This document shows, piece after piece, positions 53,526 to 63,016 of a stretch of 64,000 nucleotides of DNA. The stretch spans positions 186,001 through 250,000 of the forward strand of contig NZ_PFXK01000005.1 in assembly GCF_002812955.1 (NCBI RefSeq), read 5' to 3'. The notes under the pieces were generated by a model. The model did no database searches. It saw only the letters and a program-made list of their open reading frames with translations, and had not been told where the DNA came from. Source of the DNA: Vibrio sp. HA2012. GTDB lineage: Bacteria; Pseudomonadota; Gammaproteobacteria; Enterobacterales; Vibrionaceae. A program made the translations under genes and the position numbers. Each line of letters opens with the position of its first letter. Position 1 is the first letter of the stretch.

Positions 53526-54254
53526 ATGCTGACAGCATTAATTATTGATGATGAACGCCTCGCCCGGGAGGAACTCATTGAATTATTACAGGAAACCAAA
53601 GAGTTCAACATCGTCGGTGAAGCAGGAAATGCCGTTGATGGGTTGAAAAAAATACACACCTTAAAGCCTGATGTGGTCTTTCTTGATATCCAAATGCCCC
53701 AGCTAACGGGCATTGATATGCTCGCTATGCTAGATCCGGATACTATGCCACAAGTTGTGTTTATCACGGCTTTCGACCAGTATGCCATTCAGGCTTTTGA
53801 AGACAACGCCTTTGATTATCTGCTGAAACCTATCGAACCACAACGCCTGTCAAAAACCATTTGCAGGCTGGTAAAACAGCATAAAATCTCTACGATACCG
53901 GATATCTCTGTGCTGACCCAAAATAATCTGGAACAAATCCCCTGTGCCGGACATAACCGCATTATGCTGATCCCGGCTCCGGAAGTAGAATGTGCATTCA
54001 GTGACATCAGCGGCGTACACATTCGGACTGCAACACAAACAGCCACCAGCCAGTTAACCCTGAAAACTCTGGAAGAAAAAACAGCCTTGATTCGCTGCCA
54101 CCGCCAGTATCTGGTAAACCTGAAGGCCATCAAAGAGATAAAGCTATTGGAAAATGGTCTGGCTGAAATTATCAGCCAAAATAACAATACCATTCCGGTC
54201 AGCCGCCGACATTTGAAAGAATTAAAGGAAAAACTGGGGATTGTCCAACATTGA
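53526..54254 (+). CDS. btsR: LytTR-family response regulator, BtsR-like
   Basis: Partner of the kinase 9 bases upstream. The 242 aa contain a receiver domain with Asp54 in 'DVVFLDIQMPQLTG' and Lys in 'YLLKPIEPQRL', then a LytTR DNA-binding domain ('LIRCHRQYLVNLKAIKEI', 'VSRRHLKELKEKLG'). In E. coli BtsR activates btsT, a CstA-family pyruvate transporter; a CstA-family gene lies at 60469-61953. Confidence 0.88.
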   Translation: MLTALIIDDERLAREELIELLQETKEFNIVGEAGNAVDGLKKIHTLKPDVVFLDIQMPQLTGIDMLAMLDPDTMPQVVFITAFDQYAIQAFEDNAFDYLLKPIEPQRLSKTICRLVKQHKISTIPDISVLTQNNLEQIPCAGHNRIMLIPAPEVECAFSDISGVHIRTATQTATSQLTLKTLEEKTALIRCHRQYLVNLKAIKEIKLLENGLAEIISQNNNTIPVSRRHLKELKEKLGIVQH

Positions 54255-54337
54255 AAATATGACCTTCATTTTTCCCCTTAACCTCTCCCCCTTCCTTCGT
54301 AATACTGTATATCCGGCTTACGATTTTAAAATAAAAG

Positions 54338-54371
54338 AGCACAACCGATGGCATAACCCAGCAGTCGTGCT
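54338..54371 (-). terminator. Terminator of the LPP20/DUF4384 pair
   Basis: AGCACAAC and GTCGTGCT pair (with one G-U as RNA on the minus strand), followed on that strand by CTTTTATTTT. It is 12 bases past the lipoprotein stop. Confidence 0.6.
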
Positions 54372-54382
54372 GTTAGAGCGAG

Positions 54383-55003
54383 CTAGTTTTTATTGCGTTC
54401 TCTTAGCTCTATGATCTTTTGTGCCATCTCTTCATGCGATTTTTCTGCCTGGAATTTCTGCCACGCGGCTTCATCATTAGCCATGCTGGTACGAATAGCA
54501 TTTTGTGTTGTCGCAACAAGATGTTCTTCATCAATAGCGACCCATACATAAACTTCACCTTCAGGGCCAATAATTCGGCGAACAACACGTGAACCCATTA
54601 AAGATTCATCTGTTATGGATTGAGAAGTACTGGATGCAGCAGCATCAATTGTTTCCCTGCTTGCCACACCGCTTGTACCAAGGTAATTCTTGACCATGTT
54701 ACTAATCTGGGTTCTGATATTTTGTGCAAGCTCTACGCGGGCAGCAAGTGTCGCCTGTTGCATCATGTAATTCATACCAGCATCTGATTTAGGCGCAGAC
54801 CCGCGGCCTGTAACAACAAAATTATCAATAGCACCAGTACAAAAGAATTCCGGAGCTTCTGTTTTACCATCGTCAAATGTACACCAACTCTTATCTACAG
54901 ATTGGTTCGTTGTTGCTTTTCCCTGTACCTCATCTGAAGTACTGCTACATGCACTTATGGCTCCAGCACAAATAAGAGCGAAAAGAGACTTGCTTACTTT
55001 CAT
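54383..55003 (-). CDS. LPP20-like outer-membrane lipoprotein
   Basis: Start at 55003 (206 aa) follows AAGGTG; a GTG three codons earlier overlaps that site. The signal peptide ends in lipobox I-S-A-C19 with Ser next, favouring outer-membrane sorting. Residues about 65-190 resemble the LPP20 family ('VVTGRGSAPKSDAGMNYMMQQATLAARVELA', then 'GSRVVRRIIGPEGEVYVWVAIDEEHL'). FlgP, a flagellar outer-membrane lipoprotein of Vibrio and Campylobacter, belongs to this family, but no flagellar gene is near. A Gln/Glu-rich helix ends the protein. Second gene of a two-gene unit with the protein at 55040-56440; the function is unknown. Confidence 0.8.
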   Translation of the reverse strand: MKVSKSLFALICAGAISACSSTSDEVQGKATTNQSVDKSWCTFDDGKTEAPEFFCTGAIDNFVVTGRGSAPKSDAGMNYMMQQATLAARVELAQNIRTQISNMVKNYLGTSGVASRETIDAAASSTSQSITDESLMGSRVVRRIIGPEGEVYVWVAIDEEHLVATTQNAIRTSMANDEAAWQKFQAEKSHEEMAQKIIELRERNKN

Positions 55004-55039
55004 TTTATCCACCTTATTTATTTCTTAGTTAAAAACTTA

Positions 55040-56440
55040 TTAATTATTTTCTGTTGTAAACAATAACACTGATTCTGAATTATCTGATTCAACCTGTTTG
55101 ACCTTTTTAAGTCCACGAGTCATTTTTACACCTTGCTCTATTTTATCAGAAATCACATAATAACCACTATTTGACATATAACTATAAGATGGTAAAAAAC
55201 CCACAAAATCATTAGTTGATGCCATTAGCTGAATACTTTCCAATCCAAAAGGTTCCTCAACAACAAATTCACCTAGTGAAACCCATTTATTGATATCATC
55301 TGCATTTATAAATCCTATAAAATGACGATCGCCCAATGCATCGTTTAACTCGATAAGATAAGATTGCTCTATTTCTGAATTTTTAGTATGTCCTACAATA
55401 TAAAAATATCCTGGACGATTCATTTTCATTAATAGTTCGACTTCCTCACCACTCTTAAATACAAGATTACGAAACCCTTTATTAGTGGCAATACTTGTTT
55501 TAAATTCACTGGAGACCGCGTATCCATTGTGAAGCAATTTATCAAAATCTGGAGCAAGAGGTGTAGTTCTATAATTTGAGTAGCTTTCTGGTAACAAACT
55601 TATGACCACCGACTGAATTGTATTGCCTTTTTTATCAGAGAGATTGTAGTTAACTCTTATCCCTGATTTGTTTTCTATATAACCACCTTCAAGAATATAG
55701 CTGGCAACGTCTCTATTATTAATCGATTTAATCTGAGTTCGAAGTTCATCTGCCAATGCAGATGCAAATGGTGTAATTTCCCGAGAATTAGCAAGAGAAA
55801 CAGGTTCTATATATATTCCATTTTGTTTAAATTTTCGAGAAATAACTTTTGCTGCCACATATAAACTGGTAACAGAGTCTTCAAGTTCAATTATTTGAGA
55901 GTTTATTTGTTGAATAGTTACAGATGGTTTAATAGAACTGGTGTTTTTCTCTGAAATAAAACGAGTAACAAAACTGAGTTTTTCATATTGATCCAGTTCA
56001 GTAAGTATAGAATATAAAATATCAATTTGTGCATTTTGATCAATTAATGATAATGATAAATACTTATCATCTATATTTTTTACTTTATTCTTAATTTCAG
56101 TTTCATACAGTGGAAGTACTTTTTCCGTATCTAACAATGCAGAGCAAAGATGACTCTGTGAAGTTTTATTACATAAGTATTTTACGCCAAGAACCGGGAT
56201 GTTCGTTGTGGTATTTGCCTGAAAAATAAAGTCATCAGTCCCCTTGCTGTCCTGATAAGAAGACGATTTACTTTCTACATTTACATATATGTTATTCGCT
56301 AAAGCGGCTACTGCTGCCACTCTGGCTTGTTCTACAGTGTCTCCGTAACCCTCTCCTTCAAGAATATCAGCACGCAATGAATTAGTTGCACCCACCCCAC
56401 AGATAAGTATAAGAATGGAGAATATAAGACCCTTTTTCAT
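55040..56440 (-). CDS. Secreted multidomain protein with a DUF4384-like C-terminus
   Basis: An exported 466-aa protein (ATG at 56440; a GTG one codon upstream is equally well spaced from AGGT). A signal peptide is cut near residue 24 ('NSLRAD'). Then comes an LPP20/FlgT-N-like segment (about 27-60, 'EGEGYGDTVEQARVAAVAALANNI'), a helical part, a region near 205-285 like the CsgG/LpoB/FlgO fold ('FASALADELRTQIKS', 'YILEGGYIENKSGIRVNYNL'), and a DUF4384-like domain (about 325-415, 'FKSGEEVELLMKMNRPGYFYIVGH'). Codon use is more A/T-rich than in the flanking genes. The domain calls come from pattern recognition only. It is likely co-transcribed with the lipoprotein 36 bases downstream. Confidence 0.75.
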   Translation of the reverse strand: MKKGLIFSILILICGVGATNSLRADILEGEGYGDTVEQARVAAVAALANNIYVNVESKSSSYQDSKGTDDFIFQANTTTNIPVLGVKYLCNKTSQSHLCSALLDTEKVLPLYETEIKNKVKNIDDKYLSLSLIDQNAQIDILYSILTELDQYEKLSFVTRFISEKNTSSIKPSVTIQQINSQIIELEDSVTSLYVAAKVISRKFKQNGIYIEPVSLANSREITPFASALADELRTQIKSINNRDVASYILEGGYIENKSGIRVNYNLSDKKGNTIQSVVISLLPESYSNYRTTPLAPDFDKLLHNGYAVSSEFKTSIATNKGFRNLVFKSGEEVELLMKMNRPGYFYIVGHTKNSEIEQSYLIELNDALGDRHFIGFINADDINKWVSLGEFVVEEPFGLESIQLMASTNDFVGFLPSYSYMSNSGYYVISDKIEQGVKMTRGLKKVKQVESDNSESVLLFTTENN

Positions 56441-56443
56441 CAC

Positions 56444-56774
56444 ATCAGTACCTTTGAATGTGCGTTATCATGCCTGAACATCAAAAAGGAACGTAAGACA
56501 CTAATAAGTAATAGTAATTTTAGACAATGCATGAATTTCCTTTTTCTTGTTACCCTTAAGTACAATTAATATTATTGTGTCAATCAATATTAACTTCTGT
56601 ATTGATACCGGTCATACAAATACTGAATACTTATTATTCTGCTACTTTACTATATTAGCTTTCGTTTAAAAGAACTGAAGAAAAAATTTAAAGATCAAGT
56701 AAAGTCAGAAAAGTACATAAGTATAGCTAATCATTCCGTAATTTTTCTAAAAAATATCAACAAAATATTCGTAC
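56444..56774. other. A/T-rich region upstream of the DUF4384 gene
   Basis: 331 bases without a gene, very A/T-rich. On the minus strand TTGACA (56578-56583), a 15-base spacer and TACTTA (56557-56562) could be a weak promoter, and a TATACT lies near 56723. No terminator for nagZ side is expected because nagZ reads away from it into this region; none was found. Confidence 0.4.
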
Positions 56775-57761
56775 TCACAGTTCTGCCAGTCTAGCTGCAA
56801 CCTCTCTGGCATCCTTCCACGGCAAAGATATTGTTAGTTCAGATAAAGTAACATTCTTCTGCTTTATCAGACAGGCTGCCTGCGGCACTTCGGTAGCCGG
56901 CAGGTTATCCAGAACTTCGATGCTGGATGTTCGGTTATTACACAACAGCAACATATCACATCCGGCATCCAGCGACTGTTGTGCCCGCTCAGAAGGTGTC
57001 CCCATAATGCTTGCACCTTCCATATTCAGATCATCGGAAAAAACAATACCTTTAAAACCTAACGTCTGACGTAATACTTTCTGTAACCAATATGGAGAGC
57101 CACTTGCTGGACGGTCATCATAATACGGATAAATTACATGAGCAGGCATCAGGGCATCCAACATGCCAGACTCTATCTGAGCCTTAAACACCGCCATGTC
57201 TGTCGCCAGAATATCGCTGCGTTCGTCGTACGGTGTTTCAAGATGAGAATCGGCTATCACTCCGCCATGCCCGGGAAAATGTTTCCCCGTCGTTGCCATA
57301 CCCATATGTTTCATACCACTCATAAAAGCAGAGCTGTAACGAACAATATCAGAGACACTTTCACCGAATGCCCGGTTACCTATCGCCTTACAGGAAAAAC
57401 CTTTATCCAGTACAGGAGCAAAGCTGAGGTCGACATCATGCGCAATCAGTTCCGCAGCCATCAGCCAGCCCATTTGTTCTGCCACCTCATCACTCAGATT
57501 ATTACGAACAAATACATCCATAGCCGGTAAACGGGAAAATCCATCCCGGAAACGCTGTACCCGTCCACCTTCCTGATCAACACCAATAAGCATCGGGCCT
57601 CTGGCTGCTTTGCGGATCGACTGATTCAGAGCAATCAATTGTTCACTGTCATAGTAATTACGCGAGAAATGAATCACACCTCCTACCGTAGGATGCTGCA
57701 ATATTTCTTTCTCTTCGGCAGTCAGCTCATACCCTTCCAAATCAATCCAAAGTGGTCCCAT
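56775..57761 (-). CDS. nagZ: Beta-N-acetylglucosaminidase NagZ
   Basis: Cytosolic enzyme that removes GlcNAc from anhydro-muropeptides during wall recycling. It is a GH3 family protein of 328 aa. '[12 protein letters not shown]', the 'KHFPGHG' substrate loop with the catalytic His and Asp, and '[10 protein letters not shown]' (with the nucleophile Asp) are diagnostic. It is divergent from anmK. Confidence 0.96.
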   Translation of the reverse strand: MGPLWIDLEGYELTAEEKEILQHPTVGGVIHFSRNYYDSEQLIALNQSIRKAARGPMLIGVDQEGGRVQRFRDGFSRLPAMDVFVRNNLSDEVAEQMGWLMAAELIAHDVDLSFAPVLDKGFSCKAIGNRAFGESVSDIVRYSSAFMSGMKHMGMATTGKHFPGHGGVIADSHLETPYDERSDILATDMAVFKAQIESGMLDALMPAHVIYPYYDDRPASGSPYWLQKVLRQTLGFKGIVFSDDLNMEGASIMGTPSERAQQSLDAGCDMLLLCNNRTSSIEVLDNLPATEVPQAACLIKQKNVTLSELTISLPWKDAREVAARLAEL

Positions 57762-57852
57762 TACATTCTCCGGGTGTATCTTATGAATAAGTGCAGGATA
57801 TTCTGATTATTTTTGCTTTACAATGGCGAGACTAATTTTCAGGAGAACCTGT

Positions 57853-58968
57853 ATGAGCGCAGCAGAACTTTATATCGGTGTAATGTCCGGCACCAGTATG
57901 GACGGTGTGGATACCGCACTGGTTAGTATAGATGAGCACAGCACAAAGCTAATACAGCATGATTTCTTCCCAATGCAGGATCCTCTCCGTCAGTCAGTAC
58001 TGGATCTTTGCCTCAGCCAGCAAACCAGCTTGCAACAAGTTGGAGAGATTGATCATCAGCTGGGTCACCTATTTGCTGATGCCGTACTACAACTACTGGA
58101 AAAATCAGGCTACCGGGCAAATGACATAAAAGCGATAGGTTGCCACGGACAAACCGTCTACCACCTGCCACAAGGCCAGTATCCTTTTACGATGCAACTA
58201 GGAGATGCCAATATCATGGCAGTAAAAACAGGGATCACCACAATCGCTGATTTTCGCAGAAAAGATATGGCACTGGGTGGACAAGGAGCCCCGCTGGTTC
58301 CTGCCTTTCACCAGACTATTTTCCCTGCTCAGGATTCGACGGTTGTGGTACTGAATATCGGGGGGATTGCTAATATTTCAGTGATGCAGCCGGATATGCC
58401 GGTAATTGGCTATGATACCGGGCCAGGAAATATACTGCTCGATGCATGGATCCAACAAATACAGGGCAAAAAATATGATGCTGATGCCCGCTTCGCCCTG
58501 TCAGGTAAAGTTATTCCTGAACTGTTAACAAGACTGACCCAGGATCCGTTTTTTTCTCAGCCAGCCCCTAAAAGTTCCGGCCGGGAACACTTTAATCTTA
58601 ACTGGTTACAGACTCATCTGAGGCATTTTCCTCAACATTTACCCGCAGAAGATATTCAGGCAACACTGGCTGAATTAACCACTCAAACTATCGTTTCTGA
58701 CATTGACAAATTCTGTTCTGGATTGCACCCTGAATTGCTTGTCTGTGGAGGTGGAGCAAATAACCCATTATTAATGAATAAGTTAATAGAAAAACTTCCA
58801 CAATGGACAGTAGCAAAAACCACTGAAAAAGGAGTTGATGGGGATTATATGGAAGCGATTGCCTTTGCCTGGCTTGCCCAGCGACGTGTACATCAACTCC
58901 CCAGCAATCTGCCCGAAGTAACCGGCGCAGTAAAACCTGTTTCATTGGGCGTGATCTACCCGGCATGA
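57853..58968 (+). CDS. anmK: Anhydro-N-acetylmuramic acid kinase
   Basis: Phosphorylates and opens 1,6-anhydroMurNAc to MurNAc-6-phosphate. The start at 57853 (371 aa) follows AGGAG; ten extra in-frame codons upstream lack a site. Signatures are 'IGVMSGTSMDGVD', 'GCHGQTVYHLP', 'GGQGAPLVPAFH', 'NIGGIANIS' and 'LVCGGGANNPLLM'. It is followed 16 bases later by murQ. Confidence 0.96.
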   Translation: MSAAELYIGVMSGTSMDGVDTALVSIDEHSTKLIQHDFFPMQDPLRQSVLDLCLSQQTSLQQVGEIDHQLGHLFADAVLQLLEKSGYRANDIKAIGCHGQTVYHLPQGQYPFTMQLGDANIMAVKTGITTIADFRRKDMALGGQGAPLVPAFHQTIFPAQDSTVVVLNIGGIANISVMQPDMPVIGYDTGPGNILLDAWIQQIQGKKYDADARFALSGKVIPELLTRLTQDPFFSQPAPKSSGREHFNLNWLQTHLRHFPQHLPAEDIQATLAELTTQTIVSDIDKFCSGLHPELLVCGGGANNPLLMNKLIEKLPQWTVAKTTEKGVDGDYMEAIAFAWLAQRRVHQLPSNLPEVTGAVKPVSLGVIYPA

Positions 58969-58978
58969 CAAGGAATAA

Positions 58979-59902
<924 letters not shown>

Positions 59903-59912
59903 CTGCACAGAG

Positions 59913-60251
59913 CTATCTGGATTCATTCCAGCCCCGTTTCCATTCCATACGAAACTTCTGAGCAAATTCAGTACCTTCACAAACCCCTTCATAATACTGC
60001 CCGGATAAACCTATCTGATAGGCAACATCCGGGTTACAGTATTCCTGAATTCCCCGTATATAGCCCTGATCATATTCTGCATGATTTGCCTGACCAAACT
60101 CTCTTAGCTGGCTGTAAGAGCGTGCATGTCTGCCTTTAATGCCATCCCGGTAACCGATGTCGAACCAGTCCGAATCTTCGGTCTGTATATCAGTGACACT
60201 ACACCCACCGAGTAACAAGACCGTAAACAGAGCCACTTCTGTCCTTTTCAT
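59913..60251 (-). CDS. Small DUF2799-like lipoprotein
   Basis: A 112-aa protein with the lipobox L-G-G-C17 and Ser next, so probably in the outer membrane. The repeat 'WFDIGYRDGIKGRHA', 'YDQGYIRGIQEYC' and 'AYQIGLSGQYYEGVC' (G-x-x-x-G-like aromatic units with paired Cys) resembles DUF2799 proteins, whose function is not known. An AAAGG site lies before the ATG. It is convergent with murQ and divergent from the cstA-type gene. Confidence 0.75.
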   Translation of the reverse strand: MKRTEVALFTVLLLGGCSVTDIQTEDSDWFDIGYRDGIKGRHARSYSQLREFGQANHAEYDQGYIRGIQEYCNPDVAYQIGLSGQYYEGVCEGTEFAQKFRMEWKRGWNESR

Positions 60252-60468
60252 ATTAATGCCTTTAGTTACATTAAGTTATAGATTGAGTCTAACACCAAAC
60301 TCTCGTTTCTGCCGCCGGATAACCAAGAAAAAAACAAACCATTTATATTTCTATCAGACCATTTAAATCCATATATTGCCACTGACTATAGAAGCAGATG
60401 AAGCCATTCACCCGCTCATTTATTCTGAACCTGCAACAAATCCCTTTTATTAACGTGAGACTTTTATT

Positions 60469-61953
60469 ATGGCCTGGTTTTTAATCAGTATTGCCGCCCT
60501 TATCGGCGGATATTTCATCTATGGTACTTTTGTTGAAAAAGTATTTGGTATTAACGAAAAACGTGCCACTCCGGCACACACTAAAAATGATGGTGTGGAC
60601 TATGTTCCTATGTCGACACCCAAAGTTTATCTGGTTCAGTTACTTAATATTGCTGGTGTAGGTCCGATATTTGGTCCGATCATGGGAGCACTGTATGGTC
60701 CGGCAGCACTACTGTGGATAGTAATCGGTTGTATTTTTGCCGGTGCCGTACACGATTATTTCTCCGGAATGCTATCTGTTCGAAACGGAGGGGCTTCTGT
60801 CCCTGCAATTACCGGTCGTTATCTGGGAAATGGTGCAAAACACTTTATGAACATTTTTGCCATTATTCTGCTGTTACTGGTTGGAGTCGTATTTGTATCC
60901 GCTCCTGCCGGTATGCTGACAAACCTCGCTAACGAACAGGGCGGACTGGAAATATCCAAAACAACTATGGTCGTTCTGATTTTTGCCTACTACATTATCG
61001 CCACGATTGTACCGGTAGATAAAATTATCGGTCGCTTCTATCCTCTGTTTGGTGCGCTGCTGATTTTTATGTCAGTTGGTCTGATAACAGCTATCGGTCT
61101 GTCAGATGAACATACTATTATGGGTGGATTTGTTATCAGCGACATGTTCAGCAATATGAATCCGAACAATCTGCCACTGTGGCCGGCTCTGTTTATCACC
61201 ATAGCCTGTGGTGCAATCTCCGGTTTCCATGCTACCCAGTCACCGCTGATGGCTCGCTGCATGAATAATGAGAAGAATGGACGCTTTATATTTTACGGTG
61301 CGATGATCGGCGAAGGAATTATTGCCATTATCTGGTGTTCGCTGGCACTGTCTTTCTTCGGCTCCGTCGATGCACTGTCTGATGCTGTACAGAATGGTGG
61401 GCCGGGCAACGTTGTGTACAGTGCATCCTTCGGTCTTCTGGGCACTTTTGGTGGTATTCTGGCATTCCTTGGTGTCGTCATTTTGCCAATCACATCCGGT
61501 GACACCGCATTCCGCTCCAGCCGCCTGATCCTGGCCGAGTATTTCAATATGGAACAGAAATCACTGAACAAACGTCTGCTGATGGCTGTACCTCTGTTTG
61601 TTATCGGCGCAATTCTGACTCAGGTCGACTTCGGTATTATCTGGCGCTATTTCGGCTTTGCTAATCAGGCGACAGCCACTATCATGCTGTGGACAGCATC
61701 CGCTTATCTGCTACGGCATAACAAGCTACACTGGATCGCCACTGTACCGGCTGTATTTATGACTACGGTATGTCTCTCCTTTATCATGAGTAACACGACA
61801 CTGGGCTTTGGTCTGCCTATGATGCTTTCCACTGTCATCGGCGTCGTCTCCGCTCTGGCAATAATGCTTTATGTTATCAGGGTATCCAAAGGCAAAGGAG
61901 AAAGTGAACTGGCTGATGAAACCAATCCTGATACAGCAACAGAAACAGCCTGA
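60469..61953 (+). CDS. cstA: CstA-family transporter (peptide/pyruvate type)
   Basis: Integral membrane protein of 494 aa with about 14 hydrophobic segments. CstA motifs are 'PMSTPKVYLVQLLNIAGVGPIFGPIMGALYG', 'GAISGFHATQSPLMARC' and 'ILPITSGDTAFRSSRL'. It is shorter than E. coli CstA and BtsT (about 700 aa) and resembles the Vibrio short form. Family members import pyruvate or peptides; the substrate here is unknown. A BtsS/BtsR pair lies 6 kb upstream. A partial BtsR-box-like CCCGCTCA lies at 60411-60418. Confidence 0.88.
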   Translation: MAWFLISIAALIGGYFIYGTFVEKVFGINEKRATPAHTKNDGVDYVPMSTPKVYLVQLLNIAGVGPIFGPIMGALYGPAALLWIVIGCIFAGAVHDYFSGMLSVRNGGASVPAITGRYLGNGAKHFMNIFAIILLLLVGVVFVSAPAGMLTNLANEQGGLEISKTTMVVLIFAYYIIATIVPVDKIIGRFYPLFGALLIFMSVGLITAIGLSDEHTIMGGFVISDMFSNMNPNNLPLWPALFITIACGAISGFHATQSPLMARCMNNEKNGRFIFYGAMIGEGIIAIIWCSLALSFFGSVDALSDAVQNGGPGNVVYSASFGLLGTFGGILAFLGVVILPITSGDTAFRSSRLILAEYFNMEQKSLNKRLLMAVPLFVIGAILTQVDFGIIWRYFGFANQATATIMLWTASAYLLRHNKLHWIATVPAVFMTTVCLSFIMSNTTLGFGLPMMLSTVIGVVSALAIMLYVIRVSKGKGESELADETNPDTATETA

Positions 61954-61976
61954 TACGCTATAAAACCAACAAAACA

Positions 61977-62006
61977 AAAATCCCCGCAGACATTGGCGGG
62001 GATTTT
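61977..62006. terminator. Terminator between cstA-type gene and ispH
   Basis: AAAATCCCCGC / GCGGGGATTTT with an 8-base loop, a T-run on both strands, between convergent stops. Confidence 0.9.
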
Positions 62007-62031
62007 AATATGTTTATACACTGGGTATGGC

Positions 62032-62967
62032 CTAAGTGATTTGCAATTCTTTGGGAACCTCAAAAAACATATTTTCTTCCCTGCCCTGTAGTTCTTCAAC
62101 CTCAGTAGCACCGAACCGTTTGATTCGGTCAATAATCTGATTCACCAGTTCTTCAGGTGCTGAAGCCCCGGCGGTAACACCAACCTGATCAACGCCGTCA
62201 AACCATTCAGAAATGATATCCTCAGCCGAATCGATCAGATAAGACGGTGTCCCCAGTTTTTCCGCCAGCTCTTTCAGCCGGGTAGAATTTGATGAATTCC
62301 GCGAGCCGACAACGATCATGACATCCACATCCTGAGCCATCTGACGAACCGCATCCTGACGGTTTTGTGTGGCATAACAGATATCATCCTTACGGGGTCC
62401 CTGAACTGCAGGAAAAACATCACGCAATTTATCTATCACACCGGCAGTTTCATCAACCGAAAGTGTTGTCTGGCTAACATAATGCAAGTTGGACGGATCC
62501 TGAACCGGAAGACGATTTACATCATCCGGCTTTTCCACCAGATACATCCCTCCTGTTTCACTGTCATATTGCCCCATAGTTCCTTCAACTTCAGGATGGC
62601 CAGCATGACCTATCAGTACGACTTCCATATTCTTACGGCTGGCTCTGGCTACTTCCATATGTACTTTTGTCACCAGCGGGCAAGTTGCATCAAATACCGT
62701 CAACGCTCTATCTTCAGCTTCCTTCCTGACTGCCTGAGAAACCCCATGCGCCGAAAAAATAACAATATTGTTATCCGGCACTTCGGACAACTCCTCAACA
62801 AATACAGCCCCGCGACGTTTCAGCCCTTCGACCACAAAACGGTTATGCACCACTTCATGCCTGACATAGATGGGCGGCTGATACATTTCCAGTGCCCGCT
62901 CTACAATACTGATAGCCCGGTCAACTCCGGCACAGAATCCACGAGGGTTAGCGAGTAATATTTTCAT
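62032..62967 (-). CDS. ispH: 4-Hydroxy-3-methylbut-2-enyl diphosphate reductase
   Basis: Last enzyme of the MEP pathway; makes IPP and DMAPP with a [4Fe-4S] cluster. The 311 aa carry Cys12 ('[14 protein letters not shown]'), Cys in '[11 protein letters not shown]' and Cys in '[12 protein letters not shown]'. Other motifs are '[13 protein letters not shown]' and '[10 protein letters not shown]'. It lies upstream of an RND pump gene on the same strand but 49 bases apart. Confidence 0.97.
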   Translation of the reverse strand: MKILLANPRGFCAGVDRAISIVERALEMYQPPIYVRHEVVHNRFVVEGLKRRGAVFVEELSEVPDNNIVIFSAHGVSQAVRKEAEDRALTVFDATCPLVTKVHMEVARASRKNMEVVLIGHAGHPEVEGTMGQYDSETGGMYLVEKPDDVNRLPVQDPSNLHYVSQTTLSVDETAGVIDKLRDVFPAVQGPRKDDICYATQNRQDAVRQMAQDVDVMIVVGSRNSSNSTRLKELAEKLGTPSYLIDSAEDIISEWFDGVDQVGVTAGASAPEELVNQIIDRIKRFGATEVEELQGREENMFFEVPKELQIT

Positions 62968-63016
62968 GCTTGGCTCATACAGTTACTTCGTTTTGGAGCT
63001 ATTTTACACATAAAAA

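Noticed and set aside
54255..54337. Terminator for btsR
   Set aside because: Pyrimidine-rich plus-strand sequence is present, but no stem of useful length was found.
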